64,000 bases of DNA from Rhizobium etli CFN 42 (GCF_000092045.1 NC_007761.1:933001-997000); one strand, 5' to 3'; positions 17,723-26,739 are shown, counted from the stretch's first letter. Program-made: numbers and translations. The notes: generated by a model not told the origin, from the sequence alone.

Positions 17723-17986
17723 TCAGTGAACGACAGTGATCACCGAAATGCCGGCTTCGTCGGCGGCACGGATAAGCGCTGCTCGCGCGGCCTGAGCCGG
17801 AATCTCCCCGTGTATTGCGTCCCGGCAAGCCATAATCGCCATGAGATATTCTTCTCCATCGTCGATGGGCCAGCCAACGGTCAGCATCTCGGCGGCCTGA
17901 ACGAGAGTTGCGACGAGCTTGTATTTTTCCGGCCCACTCACCACGAGCATCAGAGGGGCAAATTCTTCGGATATGCACCACTTCAT
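17723..17986 (-). CDS. DUF982 domain-containing small protein
   Basis: An 87-residue protein of the DUF982 family, which is abundant in Rhizobium and has no known function. The typical pattern is present: a Trp near the start (MKWCISEEF), GWPIDDGEEYLMAIMACRDAI (conserved W, P, G, Y and C), then a helix AQAARAALIRAADEAGI. An upstream GTG at 18004 is in frame, but ATG 17986 has GGGGAGA about 9 nt upstream and is preferred. It is a lone gene between intergenic repeats, with no signal peptide or membrane segment. Confidence 0.8.
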   Translation of the reverse strand: MKWCISEEFAPLMLVVSGPEKYKLVATLVQAAEMLTVGWPIDDGEEYLMAIMACRDAIHGEIPAQAARAALIRAADEAGISVITVVH

Positions 17987-18167
17987 GACATTAGGTCTCC
18001 CCACGGTAAATATATTAGTAACCGTGCAAGAACCGTTCCTGGCGAAGCGGCGGCATGAACCAGCCGATCATCCGAGGGTCGATCGATAAGATGGCTAGGT
18101 ATCGCTGAGGCCGAAGATCAGATGGACGAAGGCGTCGCAGGACTGCAAGTGGCCGCGTCCCGCATGG

Positions 18168-18273
18168 GTTCAAGCCACGTCGCCTCGCGCCAGCCGCTAC
18201 CGGCCGTCGCGCCGACGACAGCACGTTCCAGCCCCTCTCACGGGCCGCGCCAGCAGTACATTCCCAGAATTGA
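18168..18273 (+). pseudogene. Decayed 3' end of a second BA14K gene
   Basis: This stretch aligns at the DNA level with the last 110 bp of the intact BA14K gene at 16927-17382, including the shared runs CACGTCGCCT, ACGTTCCAGCCC and CCGCGCCAGCAGT and a TGA at the same place. Small indels shift the frame, so the cysteine signature is lost and no full protein can be made. No 5' half is present. It is a relic of a tandem or dispersed duplication. Confidence 0.75.
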
Positions 18274-18288
18274 TCGGGTCCGAAAGCT

Positions 18289-18415
18289 GCCCCTCACCCT
18301 AACCCTCTCCCCGTAAAGACGGGGCGAGGGGACGTGCCTTACGAGACGCTGGAGAGGGACGGAGAGGTTGCGGCCCCGCAAGCGGCGAGAAGGTGCCGGC
18401 AGGCGGATGCGGGGC
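18289..18415. repeat. RIME-like palindromic intergenic repeat, complete copy
   Basis: A 127-bp copy with ends GCCCCTCACCCTAACC and a matching, slightly mutated right end (GATGCGGGGC). Its middle is clearly homologous to the reversed copy at 47413-47551. It starts 16 bp after the BA14K relic. Confidence 0.7.
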
Positions 18416-18441
18416 AGCGCGGCCCACCGCACCCCACGCAT

Positions 18442-19437
18442 TCAAAGAATATTCACCCGCCGCAGCAGCCACCAGGCGAATGCGATCGAGGCGATGATCA
18501 GGATGAAGGCGTATTCCGTGCCGTAATCGCCGACGGCGAAGGGCAGGTTTGCCGTGTTCATGCCGAAGAAACCCGTCACCAGGGTCGGCGGCAGCAGGAA
18601 GGCGGTCATGATCGACAGCAGATAGAGGTGGCGGTTGGTCTCGGAGGATTGTTTCGAATCGATTTCTTCGTGCAGCAGGCGGGCCCGGTCTTGCAGCGCA
18701 TAGATATCGTGATCGACCGTTTCCAGCCGGCTCGTCAGCCGCCGGGCGACGTCGTCGAAGCCGAAGGGCATCTCATCCTCGTCGGCCGCCGCCGCGCGGC
18801 GCATCAGCGCCAGCACCGTGCGCAGATGCCGGTGCAGCCTGACCACGGTTCGCCGCACCGGCGCCAGCCGCCGCCGTTCGTCGCGCGGGGCATTGTCGTA
18901 GACAATATCCTCGATCTGGTTGAGCTCGTCGGTGAGTTCGATGACGATGGCGATCAGCGTGCGCTGGAATTCGATCACCAGCAGTTCGAAGAGATCGACC
19001 GGCCGTGAGAATTTGCCGGGATTCTTCTCGATCAGTGCCCGCGCCCGCTCGACGCTGCGCAGCGGTTGCAGCCGGGTCGTGATGATGAAACGGTCGGACA
19101 TGGCGAAATGCAGCCAGCCGAGATTGTTGGTATCCTGAGCGAAATCGCGCTGGCAATCGACAAGCGTTCCGTAGAGCATCTGCTCGTCGACGGTGATGGC
19201 CGCATGCGTGTCATGCGTCGTCAGCGCCGATTTCGCGTCTTCCGTCAGCCCGTCGAGCGTCTCGAGCAGGGCCGGCACGCGGGCATCGACGAGGTTGAGA
19301 TGCAGCCAGTAGAAACAGTTCTCCGCCGTCAGATCCGCCGCCGTCGCGCTGTTGGTCAGCCGCACGGCCGTCTTTTCTTCAGGTGAGAAGCGATAGGCCC
19401 AGACGAAACCGGGTATGTTGACGGGCAATGTATCCAT
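18442..19437 (-). CDS. CorA-family divalent cation transporter, ZntB-like
   Basis: A 331-residue protein of the 2-TM-GxN family. The N-terminal cytoplasmic funnel domain (about 1-265) is rich in acidic helices. Two C-terminal membrane helices follow, with the signature GMN in GFFGMNTANLPF at the end of the first and a positively charged tail, LLRRVNIL. The length and N-terminus (NIPGFVWAYRF) fit ZntB, a zinc transporter, better than Mg-specific CorA, but the ion cannot be proven from sequence. The start at ATG 19437 has AGAGGA upstream; an in-frame extension to 19542 lacks this. It is monocistronic. Confidence 0.87.
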   Translation of the reverse strand: MDTLPVNIPGFVWAYRFSPEEKTAVRLTNSATAADLTAENCFYWLHLNLVDARVPALLETLDGLTEDAKSALTTHDTHAAITVDEQMLYGTLVDCQRDFAQDTNNLGWLHFAMSDRFIITTRLQPLRSVERARALIEKNPGKFSRPVDLFELLVIEFQRTLIAIVIELTDELNQIEDIVYDNAPRDERRRLAPVRRTVVRLHRHLRTVLALMRRAAAADEDEMPFGFDDVARRLTSRLETVDHDIYALQDRARLLHEEIDSKQSSETNRHLYLLSIMTAFLLPPTLVTGFFGMNTANLPFAVGDYGTEYAFILIIASIAFAWWLLRRVNIL

Positions 19438-19644
19438 TGGTCGCCGATCCTCTGCGAAGGCGATGTCATCTTGGAGATTCTCCATGACGTCCATTTGTGC
19501 AGCTGTGCAAGAGCAAACCGCGATAGCGGCGAAATATGGCACGGCGGCAGGTGAAATCGAAATTGACGTTTACGTAAAAATCAACTAGCCCTTGCCTGGC
19601 AGGGACTTTGTGCGAGGTGCAGGCCGGTCCCCCGGAGGAGAAGC

Positions 19645-21426
19645 ATGTACAAGGCGCCCGTCGAGGAAATCGCGTTCACATTGAAGCACGTAGCCGGCAT
19701 GGGCGAGGCAATGTCCAACGGTCTTTTCGGCGATCTCGGCGAAGATCTCGTCGACGCGATTCTCTCCGAAGCGGGACGTTTTGCCACAGAGGAGGTGGCG
19801 CCTCTCGCCGACATCGGCGACCGCCAGGGCGCCCGTCTCGTCGACGGTGAAGTCCGGCTGCCGGATGGCTGGCGCGACCTCTACCGCAGCTGGATATCAG
19901 GCGGCTGGAACGGCCTGACGGCGCCGGAGGCATTCGGCGGCCAGGCCCTGCCGCATATGCTGAATGTCGCAGCGCTCGAAATGTGGAATTCCGGCTCCAT
20001 GGCCTTCGCGCTCGCCCCGACGCTGACGATGGGCGCCATCGAGGCGGTCAGCGCCCATGGCAGCGCGGCCTTGAAGGATAAATATCTGGCAAAGATGGTG
20101 TCCGGCGAATGGACAGGCACGATGAACCTGACGGAGCCGCATGCCGGCTCGGATCTCGGCGTCCTCAAGGCCCGCGCCGAGCGGCGCGCCGATGGCAGCT
20201 ACCGCATATCAGGCCAGAAGATCTTCATCACCTGGGGCGAGCATGACGCGGCCGACAACATCATTCATCTGGTGCTGGCGCGTCTGCCCGATGCGCCGGC
20301 CGGCACACGCGGCATCTCGCTGTTCCTGGTACCGAAATTCCTGGTGAACGACGACGGTTCGCTCGGCCCCCGTAATGACCTCTTCTGCCATTCGCTGGAG
20401 CACAAGCTCGGCATCCATGGTTCGCCCACCTGCACCATGATCTATGGCGACGGCCGCTTCGGCGGCGAAAAGGGGGCGATCGGCTGGCTGGTTGGCGAGG
20501 AGAACAAGGGCCTCGCCTGCATGTTCACGATGATGAACAACGCGCGTCTCGCCGTCGGCATGCAGGGCGTGGCGATCGCCGAGGCCGCCACCCAGAAGGC
20601 CCTTGCCTATGCCAGGGAGCGCACGCAGGGCAGGGCGCCCGGCTGGAGCGGGCCCGGCATGAGCCCGATCATCGAGCATCCCGATGTCGCCCGCATGCTT
20701 CTGACCATGAAGGCGCTGACGCAAGGGGCACGGGCCATCTCCTTTGCCTGCGCCCACGCGATCGACATGTCGCGTCGGGCCGGCGACACCAGCCGCCACT
20801 GGCAGGAGCGCGCCGCGCTGCTGACGCCGGTCGCCAAGTCGTTTTCGACGGACGCCGGCGTCGAGGTCGCCTCGCTCGGCATTCAGGTGCATGGCGGCAT
20901 GGGCTTCATCGAGGAGACGGGTGCGGCCCGTTATCTCCGTGATGCCCGCATCGCGCCGATCTACGAGGGCACCAACGGCATCCAGGCAATCGACCTCGTC
21001 ACCCGCAAGCTGCCGCTCTCCGGCGGCGATCAGGTGAGAGGCTTCATCGCCGAATTGAAGTCGGTCGCCGACGCCGTCCGTCATTCCAATCTCGATGGTT
21101 TCGGCGAGACCGCCGCGAGGCTCGATGCCGGCATCGCCGATCTCGATGAGGCCACGACCTGGCTCCTGAAGATGCTCGCCGATGACAAGGCTCCCGAGGC
21201 GCTTGCGGGCGCCACACCCTATCAGCGCCTGGTCGGTCTGGTGCTCACCGGCTGTTACCTCGCAAAGGGTGCTTTGGCCGAAAGCGGTGACGACGGCAAG
21301 GGCGAGGGCCGTATCGCGCTCTGCCGCTTTGCCGCCGAAAACCTGCTTGCCGAGACCACAGCCCTTCGCGACCGGGTGATCAACGGCGCGGCAAGCCTTG
21401 CCGCCGCCCGCATCCTGCTTGCCTGA
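19645..21426 (+). CDS. Acyl-CoA dehydrogenase, long DmdC/AcdA type
   Basis: A 593-residue flavoenzyme that oxidises acyl-CoA to 2-enoyl-CoA. It is longer than the classical 380-residue form because of an extra N-terminal helix bundle and a C-terminal domain, as in methylmercaptopropionyl-CoA dehydrogenases. The FAD/substrate motif MNLTEPHAGSDLG is near residues 158-170, and QVHGGMGFIEETG with the catalytic-region RIAPIYEGTNGIQAID is near 414-446. GGAGGAG lies 7 nt before the ATG. The next gene is an enoyl-CoA hydratase 29 bp downstream, so the two probably form a small beta-oxidation operon. The acyl substrate is unknown. Confidence 0.9.
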   Translation: MYKAPVEEIAFTLKHVAGMGEAMSNGLFGDLGEDLVDAILSEAGRFATEEVAPLADIGDRQGARLVDGEVRLPDGWRDLYRSWISGGWNGLTAPEAFGGQALPHMLNVAALEMWNSGSMAFALAPTLTMGAIEAVSAHGSAALKDKYLAKMVSGEWTGTMNLTEPHAGSDLGVLKARAERRADGSYRISGQKIFITWGEHDAADNIIHLVLARLPDAPAGTRGISLFLVPKFLVNDDGSLGPRNDLFCHSLEHKLGIHGSPTCTMIYGDGRFGGEKGAIGWLVGEENKGLACMFTMMNNARLAVGMQGVAIAEAATQKALAYARERTQGRAPGWSGPGMSPIIEHPDVARMLLTMKALTQGARAISFACAHAIDMSRRAGDTSRHWQERAALLTPVAKSFSTDAGVEVASLGIQVHGGMGFIEETGAARYLRDARIAPIYEGTNGIQAIDLVTRKLPLSGGDQVRGFIAELKSVADAVRHSNLDGFGETAARLDAGIADLDEATTWLLKMLADDKAPEALAGATPYQRLVGLVLTGCYLAKGALAESGDDGKGEGRIALCRFAAENLLAETTALRDRVINGAASLAAARILLA

Positions 21427-21455
21427 CGAGACCCCATGAGTTCCGAGGAGATCCA

Positions 21456-22208
21456 ATGACCGATCACATCATCGTCGAGCAGCCTTCCGCCCATCCCGGC
21501 GTTCAGGTGATCCGCTTCAATCGGCCGGAAAAGAAGAACGCCTTCACACGGGCGATGTATCGCACCATGACCGATGCCCTCACCGCCGCCAATACGGACG
21601 CGAATCTGAGAGTGACGGTCTTTCTCGGCACCGAAGGCAGCTTTTCGGCGGGCAACGACATCGGCGATTTTCTTGCGACTGCCATGGGCGGCAGCATGGG
21701 AGACGAGCTGATCGATTTCCTCTACGCGCTCGCCAAATCCGAAAAGCCGCTGGTGTCAGGGGTCGACGGCCTTGCGATCGGCATCGGCACCACCCTCAAC
21801 CTGCATTGCGACCTGACCATCGCCTCCGACCGCAGCCAGTTCCGCACGCCCTTCGTCGATCTGGCGCTGGTGCCGGAAGCGGCTTCCAGCCTGATTGCGC
21901 CGCGCATCATGGGTCACCAGCGCGCCTTTGCCATGCTGGCCGCCGGCGAGGCCTTCAGCGCCGAGGAAGCCCGCGAGGCCGGCCTCATCTGGAAGGTGAC
22001 GACGCCGGACGAGGTGGAGCATGCCGCACTTGCCGCGGCCACGAAACTCGCCGCCAAGCCGCCGGAAGCCTTGAAGATCGCCCGCGATCTCATTTGCGGC
22101 TCCAGGGAAGAGGTCATCGCCCGCATCGATGTCGAGGCCCGCCATTTCGCCACGCGCCTGAAAAGCGCCGAGGCCCGGGCGGCCTTCGAAGCCTTCATGC
22201 GCCGCTGA
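21456..22208 (+). CDS. Enoyl-CoA hydratase/isomerase family protein
   Basis: A 250-residue crotonase-fold enzyme. The oxyanion-hole segments are FSAGNDIGDF (about residues 64-73) and DGLAIGIGTTLNLHCDL (about 104-120). The region around the catalytic glutamate is FVDLALVPEAASSLI (about 132-146). A Pro-Glu-Ala-Ala-Ser arrangement is common to hydratases and isomerases, so the exact reaction is open. GAGGAGATCC lies before the ATG. It follows the acyl-CoA dehydrogenase gene by 29 bp and would supply the next step of the same pathway. Confidence 0.9.
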   Translation: MTDHIIVEQPSAHPGVQVIRFNRPEKKNAFTRAMYRTMTDALTAANTDANLRVTVFLGTEGSFSAGNDIGDFLATAMGGSMGDELIDFLYALAKSEKPLVSGVDGLAIGIGTTLNLHCDLTIASDRSQFRTPFVDLALVPEAASSLIAPRIMGHQRAFAMLAAGEAFSAEEAREAGLIWKVTTPDEVEHAALAAATKLAAKPPEALKIARDLICGSREEVIARIDVEARHFATRLKSAEARAAFEAFMRR

Positions 22209-22257
22209 GCGCCGCCCCAGACCCATGGAACGCAGGCCTGTGCCGGACGGATACCGG

Positions 22258-23262
22258 TCAGGCCGGCGGCACATCGAATACTTCGCCGGCCCTGAGCGGC
22301 CGGAACCGGTCCGCGGGAATGGCGTGCTCTCTCATCGCCTCTAGCAACGCTCTTACCGGCTCGTCGACCGCTTCATTCGTCAGTTGGAACGTCGCGAAAT
22401 GATGCCCTGCCACATAGGCCGCATTTGCCAGCTTCATCCCGATCACCGCCTCCTCAGGATTCTGGTGCTGCCCTTTCATGAACCATCGCGGCTCATAGGC
22501 GCCGAACGGTAGAATCGCCAGGCGAAAACCGCCATGCTTCCGCTGCGCCGCTTTGTAATTGATGCCGCGGTGAAAGCCCGTGTCGCCGACATGATAGATC
22601 TTGCCGGCTGGTGTCGACAAGACGAACGCGGCCCAGAGCGCCATTCGGCGGTCGGCGCCGCCGCGGGCGGACCAATGATGGGCCGGCTCGGCATCGATGC
22701 TTATTCCGGCGTGCGAGATGCGCTCGCCCCAGTCCATCGATGTCGTCTGTAGACCGGGCACGGCACGGCGGATGATCGTGTCGTTGCCGAGCGGCGTCAC
22801 GACAAGCGGCCTATGCCTGGCATGCAAGCGCTTCAGTGTTGCGATATCGAGATGGTCATAATGGTTGTGCGACACCAGCACGAGATCGATAGGCGGCAAG
22901 TCATCAAAGGCAATGCCCGGTTCGACGACGCGTCTGGGTCCGGCAAAGGTGAAAGGGCTGACCCGCTCCGACCACACCGGATCGGTGAGAATATTGAGAC
23001 CGGCGACCTGCACCAGCATGGTTGCATGCCCGACCATCGTCACCCGCAGATCCTCGCCGTCGACGCGGGGATCCGGCTTGGCGGTCGCAAACGGGCTTGG
23101 AACCGACCGTGGCCAGCGCGCACGGCCACCGCCGAACTGCCACCGCAAGAGCGCGCGGAAACCAAGCGGCTTGATCCCTTCGGGATTGAAGAAGTACGTG
23201 CCGTCGAAGTGATCGGACACCGGGCCGGCATAGTACGGATTGCGTCTTTTGGTCTTGCGCAT
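22258..23262 (-). CDS. MBL-fold metallo-hydrolase, NAPE-PLD/UlaG-like
   Basis: A 334-residue metallo-beta-lactamase-fold protein. The metal-binding motif SHNHYDHLD (HxHxDH) is near residues 131-139, with further metal ligands in HVGDTGFHRG near 217 and H293-like AGHHFATF near 290. The N-terminal FFNPEGIKPLGFRALLRW resembles the NAPE-hydrolysing phospholipase D group, also found in many bacteria as a lipid or unknown phosphodiester hydrolase. No signal peptide is seen, and the first 10 residues are basic. It is convergent with the enoyl-CoA hydratase gene across 49 bp. Confidence 0.83.
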   Translation of the reverse strand: MRKTKRRNPYYAGPVSDHFDGTYFFNPEGIKPLGFRALLRWQFGGGRARWPRSVPSPFATAKPDPRVDGEDLRVTMVGHATMLVQVAGLNILTDPVWSERVSPFTFAGPRRVVEPGIAFDDLPPIDLVLVSHNHYDHLDIATLKRLHARHRPLVVTPLGNDTIIRRAVPGLQTTSMDWGERISHAGISIDAEPAHHWSARGGADRRMALWAAFVLSTPAGKIYHVGDTGFHRGINYKAAQRKHGGFRLAILPFGAYEPRWFMKGQHQNPEEAVIGMKLANAAYVAGHHFATFQLTNEAVDEPVRALLEAMREHAIPADRFRPLRAGEVFDVPPA

Positions 23263-23340
23263 TCAGAATCGGTTTCCTTGGCCGAGGAATGAGTTTAAGC
23301 GTTTCGGCTCGAAATCTGAAACCCGTCCTCAATGAATGAG

Positions 23341-24159
23341 TCAGGCCGTGGCCGGAAACTCATTGACCTTGCGCAGCAGGCTGTCGACCAGCCGCTCGGG
23401 GAGGTAGCGGCGAAGCGAGCGGACCTGGCGCGACTGCTTGCCGGCGGAATAGCGCAGCTTCGGCTTCTTTGCGGTTGCGGCTTTCACGACCATGTCGGCG
23501 ACGACCTCAGGCGCATCGCCCGTCTCCACCCATTTGCGCATCAGCGCTTCGCTGCGGGCGCGTTCCGAAGCGTAGTCCGGAAGAGGTTGGTCTGCTCGTG
23601 TGAGGTTTTCCTCGAAGGATGTTCTGGTGACGCCGGGTTGGACGAGGACGACACGAATGCCGAAGTTGCGCACTTCATGGTCGAGCGATTCCGAATAGCC
23701 CTCGAGCGCATGTTTGGTCGAAGCATAGAAGGCATTGTACGGAGCCGGGATGAGGCCGAGGATCGAGCTCATGTTGATGATCCGGCCGCTCTTCTGCTTG
23801 CGCATGACCGGCAGGACGGCATTGGCGACGCGCGCCACCCCGAAGACGTTGACGTCGAAAAGCCGCTGGGCCTGGGCGATCGACGATTCTTCGGCGCCGC
23901 CGATGAGGCCGATTCCGGCATTGTTGACAACGAGGTCGAGCCGGCCGGTTTGCTGGACGACCTCCGCAACGGCCTCCTGCACCGAGGCTTCATCGGCCAC
24001 ATCGCAGATCAGCATCGTCATGCCCGGCCTGTTGGCCACAGGCTTGCGGCTGGTCCCGAACACGCGGTAGCCGGCCTTTACAAGCGCTTGCGCCGTTGCG
24101 AGGCCGATGCCGGAGGACGCACCGGTGACCAGTGCAACGCTTCTGTTTTTGTCGGTCAT
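23341..24159 (-). CDS. SDR family oxidoreductase
   Basis: A 272-residue classical short-chain dehydrogenase. The cofactor-binding motif TGASSGIG is near residues 13-20, NNAGIG is near 85, and the catalytic Ser and Tyr-x-x-x-Lys lie in MSSILGLIP and FYASTKHALEG near 134-155. The preferred cofactor and substrate are not evident. The start is ATG 24159; a TTG 15 bases upstream is less likely. It is divergent from an HxlR-type regulator, with a perfect inverted repeat between them, so it is probably the regulator's main target. Confidence 0.9.
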   Translation of the reverse strand: MTDKNRSVALVTGASSGIGLATAQALVKAGYRVFGTSRKPVANRPGMTMLICDVADEASVQEAVAEVVQQTGRLDLVVNNAGIGLIGGAEESSIAQAQRLFDVNVFGVARVANAVLPVMRKQKSGRIINMSSILGLIPAPYNAFYASTKHALEGYSESLDHEVRNFGIRVVLVQPGVTRTSFEENLTRADQPLPDYASERARSEALMRKWVETGDAPEVVADMVVKAATAKKPKLRYSAGKQSRQVRSLRRYLPERLVDSLLRKVNEFPATA

Positions 24160-24205
24160 ATTGTCAGCTTTCAAAAGTGTGGATCATCGCTGCCCGATCT
24201 GTTAC

Positions 24206-24240
24206 TATCTTTTCGATATCGTGTCACTATCGAAAAGATA
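24206..24240. promoter_or_regulatory. Inverted-repeat operator between the SDR and HxlR genes
   Basis: Perfect 13-bp arms, TATCTTTTCGATA (24206-24218) and its complement (24228-24240), separated by 9 bases. The arm is AT-rich in a GC-rich genome. The right arm ends 4 bases before the HxlR start codon and the left arm is 47 bases from the SDR start. A dimeric winged-helix regulator would fit this layout. Autoregulation and control of the SDR gene are inferred. Confidence 0.75.
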
Positions 24241-24244
24241 CTAA

Positions 24245-24694
24245 ATGAAAAATAATCCGATTCCCCAATGCCCGGTAGCCCGCGGCCTTCAATCCGTCGG
24301 CGACGCATGGAGCATTCTCGTCCTGCGCGATGCCCATGCCGGCCTCACCCGCTTCGATCAGTTCAGGAAGAGCCTCGGCATCGTGCCGACCATGCTGACC
24401 AAGCGTCTCAAGGCGCTGACGGAGGATGGTCTGCTTGAGAAGCGCCTCTATTCCGAGCGGCCGCCCCGCGAAGAATATGTCCTCACGGAAGCGGGTCGGG
24501 ATTTTCTGCCTGTGCTGATGATGATCGGGGCTTGGGCACACCGCCATTGCGATGGCGAACTCGCCCGCTATATCGACGTCGAGTCAGGATCGGAGATTGA
24601 GCCGATCGCAATCGATGCCGTGACCGGCGCAAAGCTCGGAACGCGATCAATGCGCATGAGTTTGCAGCCGCAAAGCGAGCCGAGCGACCGATAG
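24245..24694 (+). CDS. HxlR family winged-helix transcriptional regulator
   Basis: A 149-residue regulator. The HxlR signature is clear: Cys9 followed by VARGLQSVGDAWSILVLRDA (about 10-29), RFDQFRKSLGIVPTMLTKRL (about 35-54), and the wing with RPPREEYVLTEAG (about 71-83). HxlR proteins are dimeric and many respond to aldehydes or oxidants through the N-terminal cysteine. There is no Shine-Dalgarno site in the 13 bases before ATG 24245, which are the operator arm itself, so the mRNA may be leaderless or poorly translated. It is divergent from the SDR gene and convergent with an RNA methyltransferase gene. Confidence 0.9.
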   Translation: MKNNPIPQCPVARGLQSVGDAWSILVLRDAHAGLTRFDQFRKSLGIVPTMLTKRLKALTEDGLLEKRLYSERPPREEYVLTEAGRDFLPVLMMIGAWAHRHCDGELARYIDVESGSEIEPIAIDAVTGAKLGTRSMRMSLQPQSEPSDR

Positions 24695-24745
24695 CATGTT
24701 CTCGACGCGCCGGAATATCGCGAGCGCGCCGGGCGCGATTCGGAC

Positions 24746-25996
24746 CTATTTCTCCAGCGTCGCCACCACCTCGACATGCGAGGTCCAGAGGAACTGGTCG
24801 ATCGGCGTCACCTTGGTGATGCGGTAGCCACCCTCGACGAGGGTCGCGAGGTCTCGCGCCAGCGTCAGCGGATTGCAGCTGACGGCTGCTATCTTCTTCA
24901 CGCCAGAGCGGGCGAGTTCCTTGCACTGGAACTCCGCGCCGGCGCGCGGCGGGTCGAAGACCACCATGTCATAGGGCTTTAGCTCCTGCGTCATCAGCGG
25001 GCGGCGGAAGAGGTCGCGTTTTTCGACGCTCACCGGCTTCAGCCCCTGTGTTTTGCGGGCGGCCTGGTCGAGGGCGGCAAGCGCCGCTGCCTCGGCCTCG
25101 ACCGCATGCACCCGGCCGATCCGCGCCAGCCTGAGCGAAAACGTGCCGGCGCCGGCAAAGAGATCGGCGATCCGTTTGGCCTTGCCGGCATGGGCAAGCA
25201 CCAGCTCCGCCATCGCCTCTTCCGCCGGCTTCGTCGCCTGGGCAAATCCCCCCGCCGGCGGTGAAACCTCGACGCCGCCGAAATCGACGATCGGCTTTGC
25301 CGGCTCGACGAGGATCTCGCCATTCAGCGTCACGCGGGCGATGCCGCGCAGGCCGAGCACGGTTTCGATCGCCTTGCGCCGCTGCGGGTCAGGGAGTTTC
25401 CTGATCTCGTCGACTGCAATGTCGAGGCCCGAGCGTGTTTCGAGCACCGCGATGCGGAAGGGTTCGGCGCTGGTCGCCAGCGCAGCGGCGATCGCCTTGA
25501 TCGCCGGCAGCCGGGCGACAATCCCTGTCGACGAGATGGGACATTCTTCGATGGCGACGATATGATGGCTTTCAGCCTGGTTGAAGCCAATCAACATATC
25601 CTTCTCGGTCTTGCGCGCCGCAAACGCCACGCGCCGGCGCTCGCCCGGCCGGGCCGGAACGATCTCGCCGACAACAGGCGTCAGCCCTTTGGATTTCAGT
25701 GCATCGACGACCAGCTGCCGCTTGAAGGCGCGGTAGGGGCCGTCCGCCAGATGCTGCAGCGTGCAGCCGCCGCAGGTGCCGTTGACGCCGTCCGGGCCGA
25801 AATGCCGGCAGGGCGGATCCTGCCGCTCGGGTGAGGGCGTTGCGATCGACATGATCGTGCCATGGCTTTTGACGCGGGCGATCGCCACGGTTTCCCCGGG
25901 CAGGGAAAAGGGCACATAGACAGGCCCGCCAGCGTCGCTTGCGATGCCGTCGCCCTGGGTGCCGAGTTTCTCGATCGTGACGGTTTCGGTGCTCAC
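24746..25996 (-). CDS. Class I SAM-dependent RNA methyltransferase, TrmA/RlmD type
   Basis: A 416-residue RNA 5-methyluridine-type methyltransferase. The N-terminal TRAM-like segment and the iron-sulfur cysteine cluster, CRHFGPDG followed by CGGCTLQH (about residues 63-83), are present, with a fourth Cys in EECPISS near 154. The SAM-binding DLFAGAGTFSL lies near 273. The catalytic Cys is in SCNPLTLARDL near 374. Whether the substrate is 23S rRNA or tRNA is not decided by sequence. It starts at a GTG that overlaps the TlyA stop codon by 4 nt, showing translational coupling. Confidence 0.9.
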   Translation of the reverse strand: MSTETVTIEKLGTQGDGIASDAGGPVYVPFSLPGETVAIARVKSHGTIMSIATPSPERQDPPCRHFGPDGVNGTCGGCTLQHLADGPYRAFKRQLVVDALKSKGLTPVVGEIVPARPGERRRVAFAARKTEKDMLIGFNQAESHHIVAIEECPISSTGIVARLPAIKAIAAALATSAEPFRIAVLETRSGLDIAVDEIRKLPDPQRRKAIETVLGLRGIARVTLNGEILVEPAKPIVDFGGVEVSPPAGGFAQATKPAEEAMAELVLAHAGKAKRIADLFAGAGTFSLRLARIGRVHAVEAEAAALAALDQAARKTQGLKPVSVEKRDLFRRPLMTQELKPYDMVVFDPPRAGAEFQCKELARSGVKKIAAVSCNPLTLARDLATLVEGGYRITKVTPIDQFLWTSHVEVVATLEK

Positions 25997-26739
25997 GGTT
26001 TCAATCCTGCCAGAAGGTATTCCCGATTGCCGTCGCCGCCTGATATCGGGGAGGGGATGAGGCCGAGGCTGTTCCAGCCCATGTCCTCGGTGAACCAGCG
26101 CTCCAGTTCGGAGGCGACGGCGGGTGCGGAGGCGGGGTCCTTCAACAGTCCGCCCTTGCCGATCGCCTCGCGCCCGGCCTCGAACTGCGGCTTGACCAGC
26201 AGCACGGCGACGGCACCCGGCGCGGCGAGATCGAGCGCCGGAGCCAGCGCCAGCTTCAGCGAGATGAAGGAGACATCGGAGACGATGAAGGTGGCGGGCT
26301 GGCCGATATCGTCAGCCGTCAGGTTGCGGGCGTTGACGCCCTCGCGGTTCGTCACCCGCGGATCGGCCGAGATCCGAGGATGCATCTGCCCGTGGCCGAC
26401 ATCGATCGCCGTGACATGCGCCGCTCCACGCTGCAGCAGCACCTCGGTGAAGCCGCCGGTGGAGGCGCCGATATCGAGACAGTGATGGCCGGCGGGATCG
26501 AGCCGGAATTGATCGAGCGCGGCGGCGAGTTTCAGGGCGGCGCGCGAGACGTAATCCTGCGCCGGATCGTCAATCGCGATATCGGCGTCGTCGCGAAAGA
26601 GTGCGCCGGCCTTCGTCACCAGCTGGCCGCCGATCCGCACCGTGCCGCGCTGCACGGCGTCGCGCGCCCGCGAGCGGCTGGCAAAGAGGCCGCGGGAGAC
26701 GAGCAGCTGGTCGAGGCGTTGACTGTTTTGATCGGACAT
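25993..26739 (-). CDS. tlyA: TlyA family rRNA (cytidine-2'-O)-methyltransferase
   Basis: A 248-residue protein with an N-terminal S4 RNA-binding domain (RLDQLLVSRGLFASRSRARD, about residues 6-25) and an FtsJ-like methyltransferase domain. The SAM motif LDIGASTGGFTEVLLQRG is near 83-100, followed by AIDVGHGQMHP. TlyA proteins methylate 16S and 23S rRNA in other bacteria. The start is ATG 26739; an upstream in-frame ATG at 26778 would add 13 unrelated residues. It is the first gene of a two-gene unit with the TrmA-type methyltransferase (4-nt overlap) and is divergent from the chemoreceptor gene. Confidence 0.9.
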   Translation of the reverse strand: MSDQNSQRLDQLLVSRGLFASRSRARDAVQRGTVRIGGQLVTKAGALFRDDADIAIDDPAQDYVSRAALKLAAALDQFRLDPAGHHCLDIGASTGGFTEVLLQRGAAHVTAIDVGHGQMHPRISADPRVTNREGVNARNLTADDIGQPATFIVSDVSFISLKLALAPALDLAAPGAVAVLLVKPQFEAGREAIGKGGLLKDPASAPAVASELERWFTEDMGWNSLGLIPSPISGGDGNREYLLAGLKP

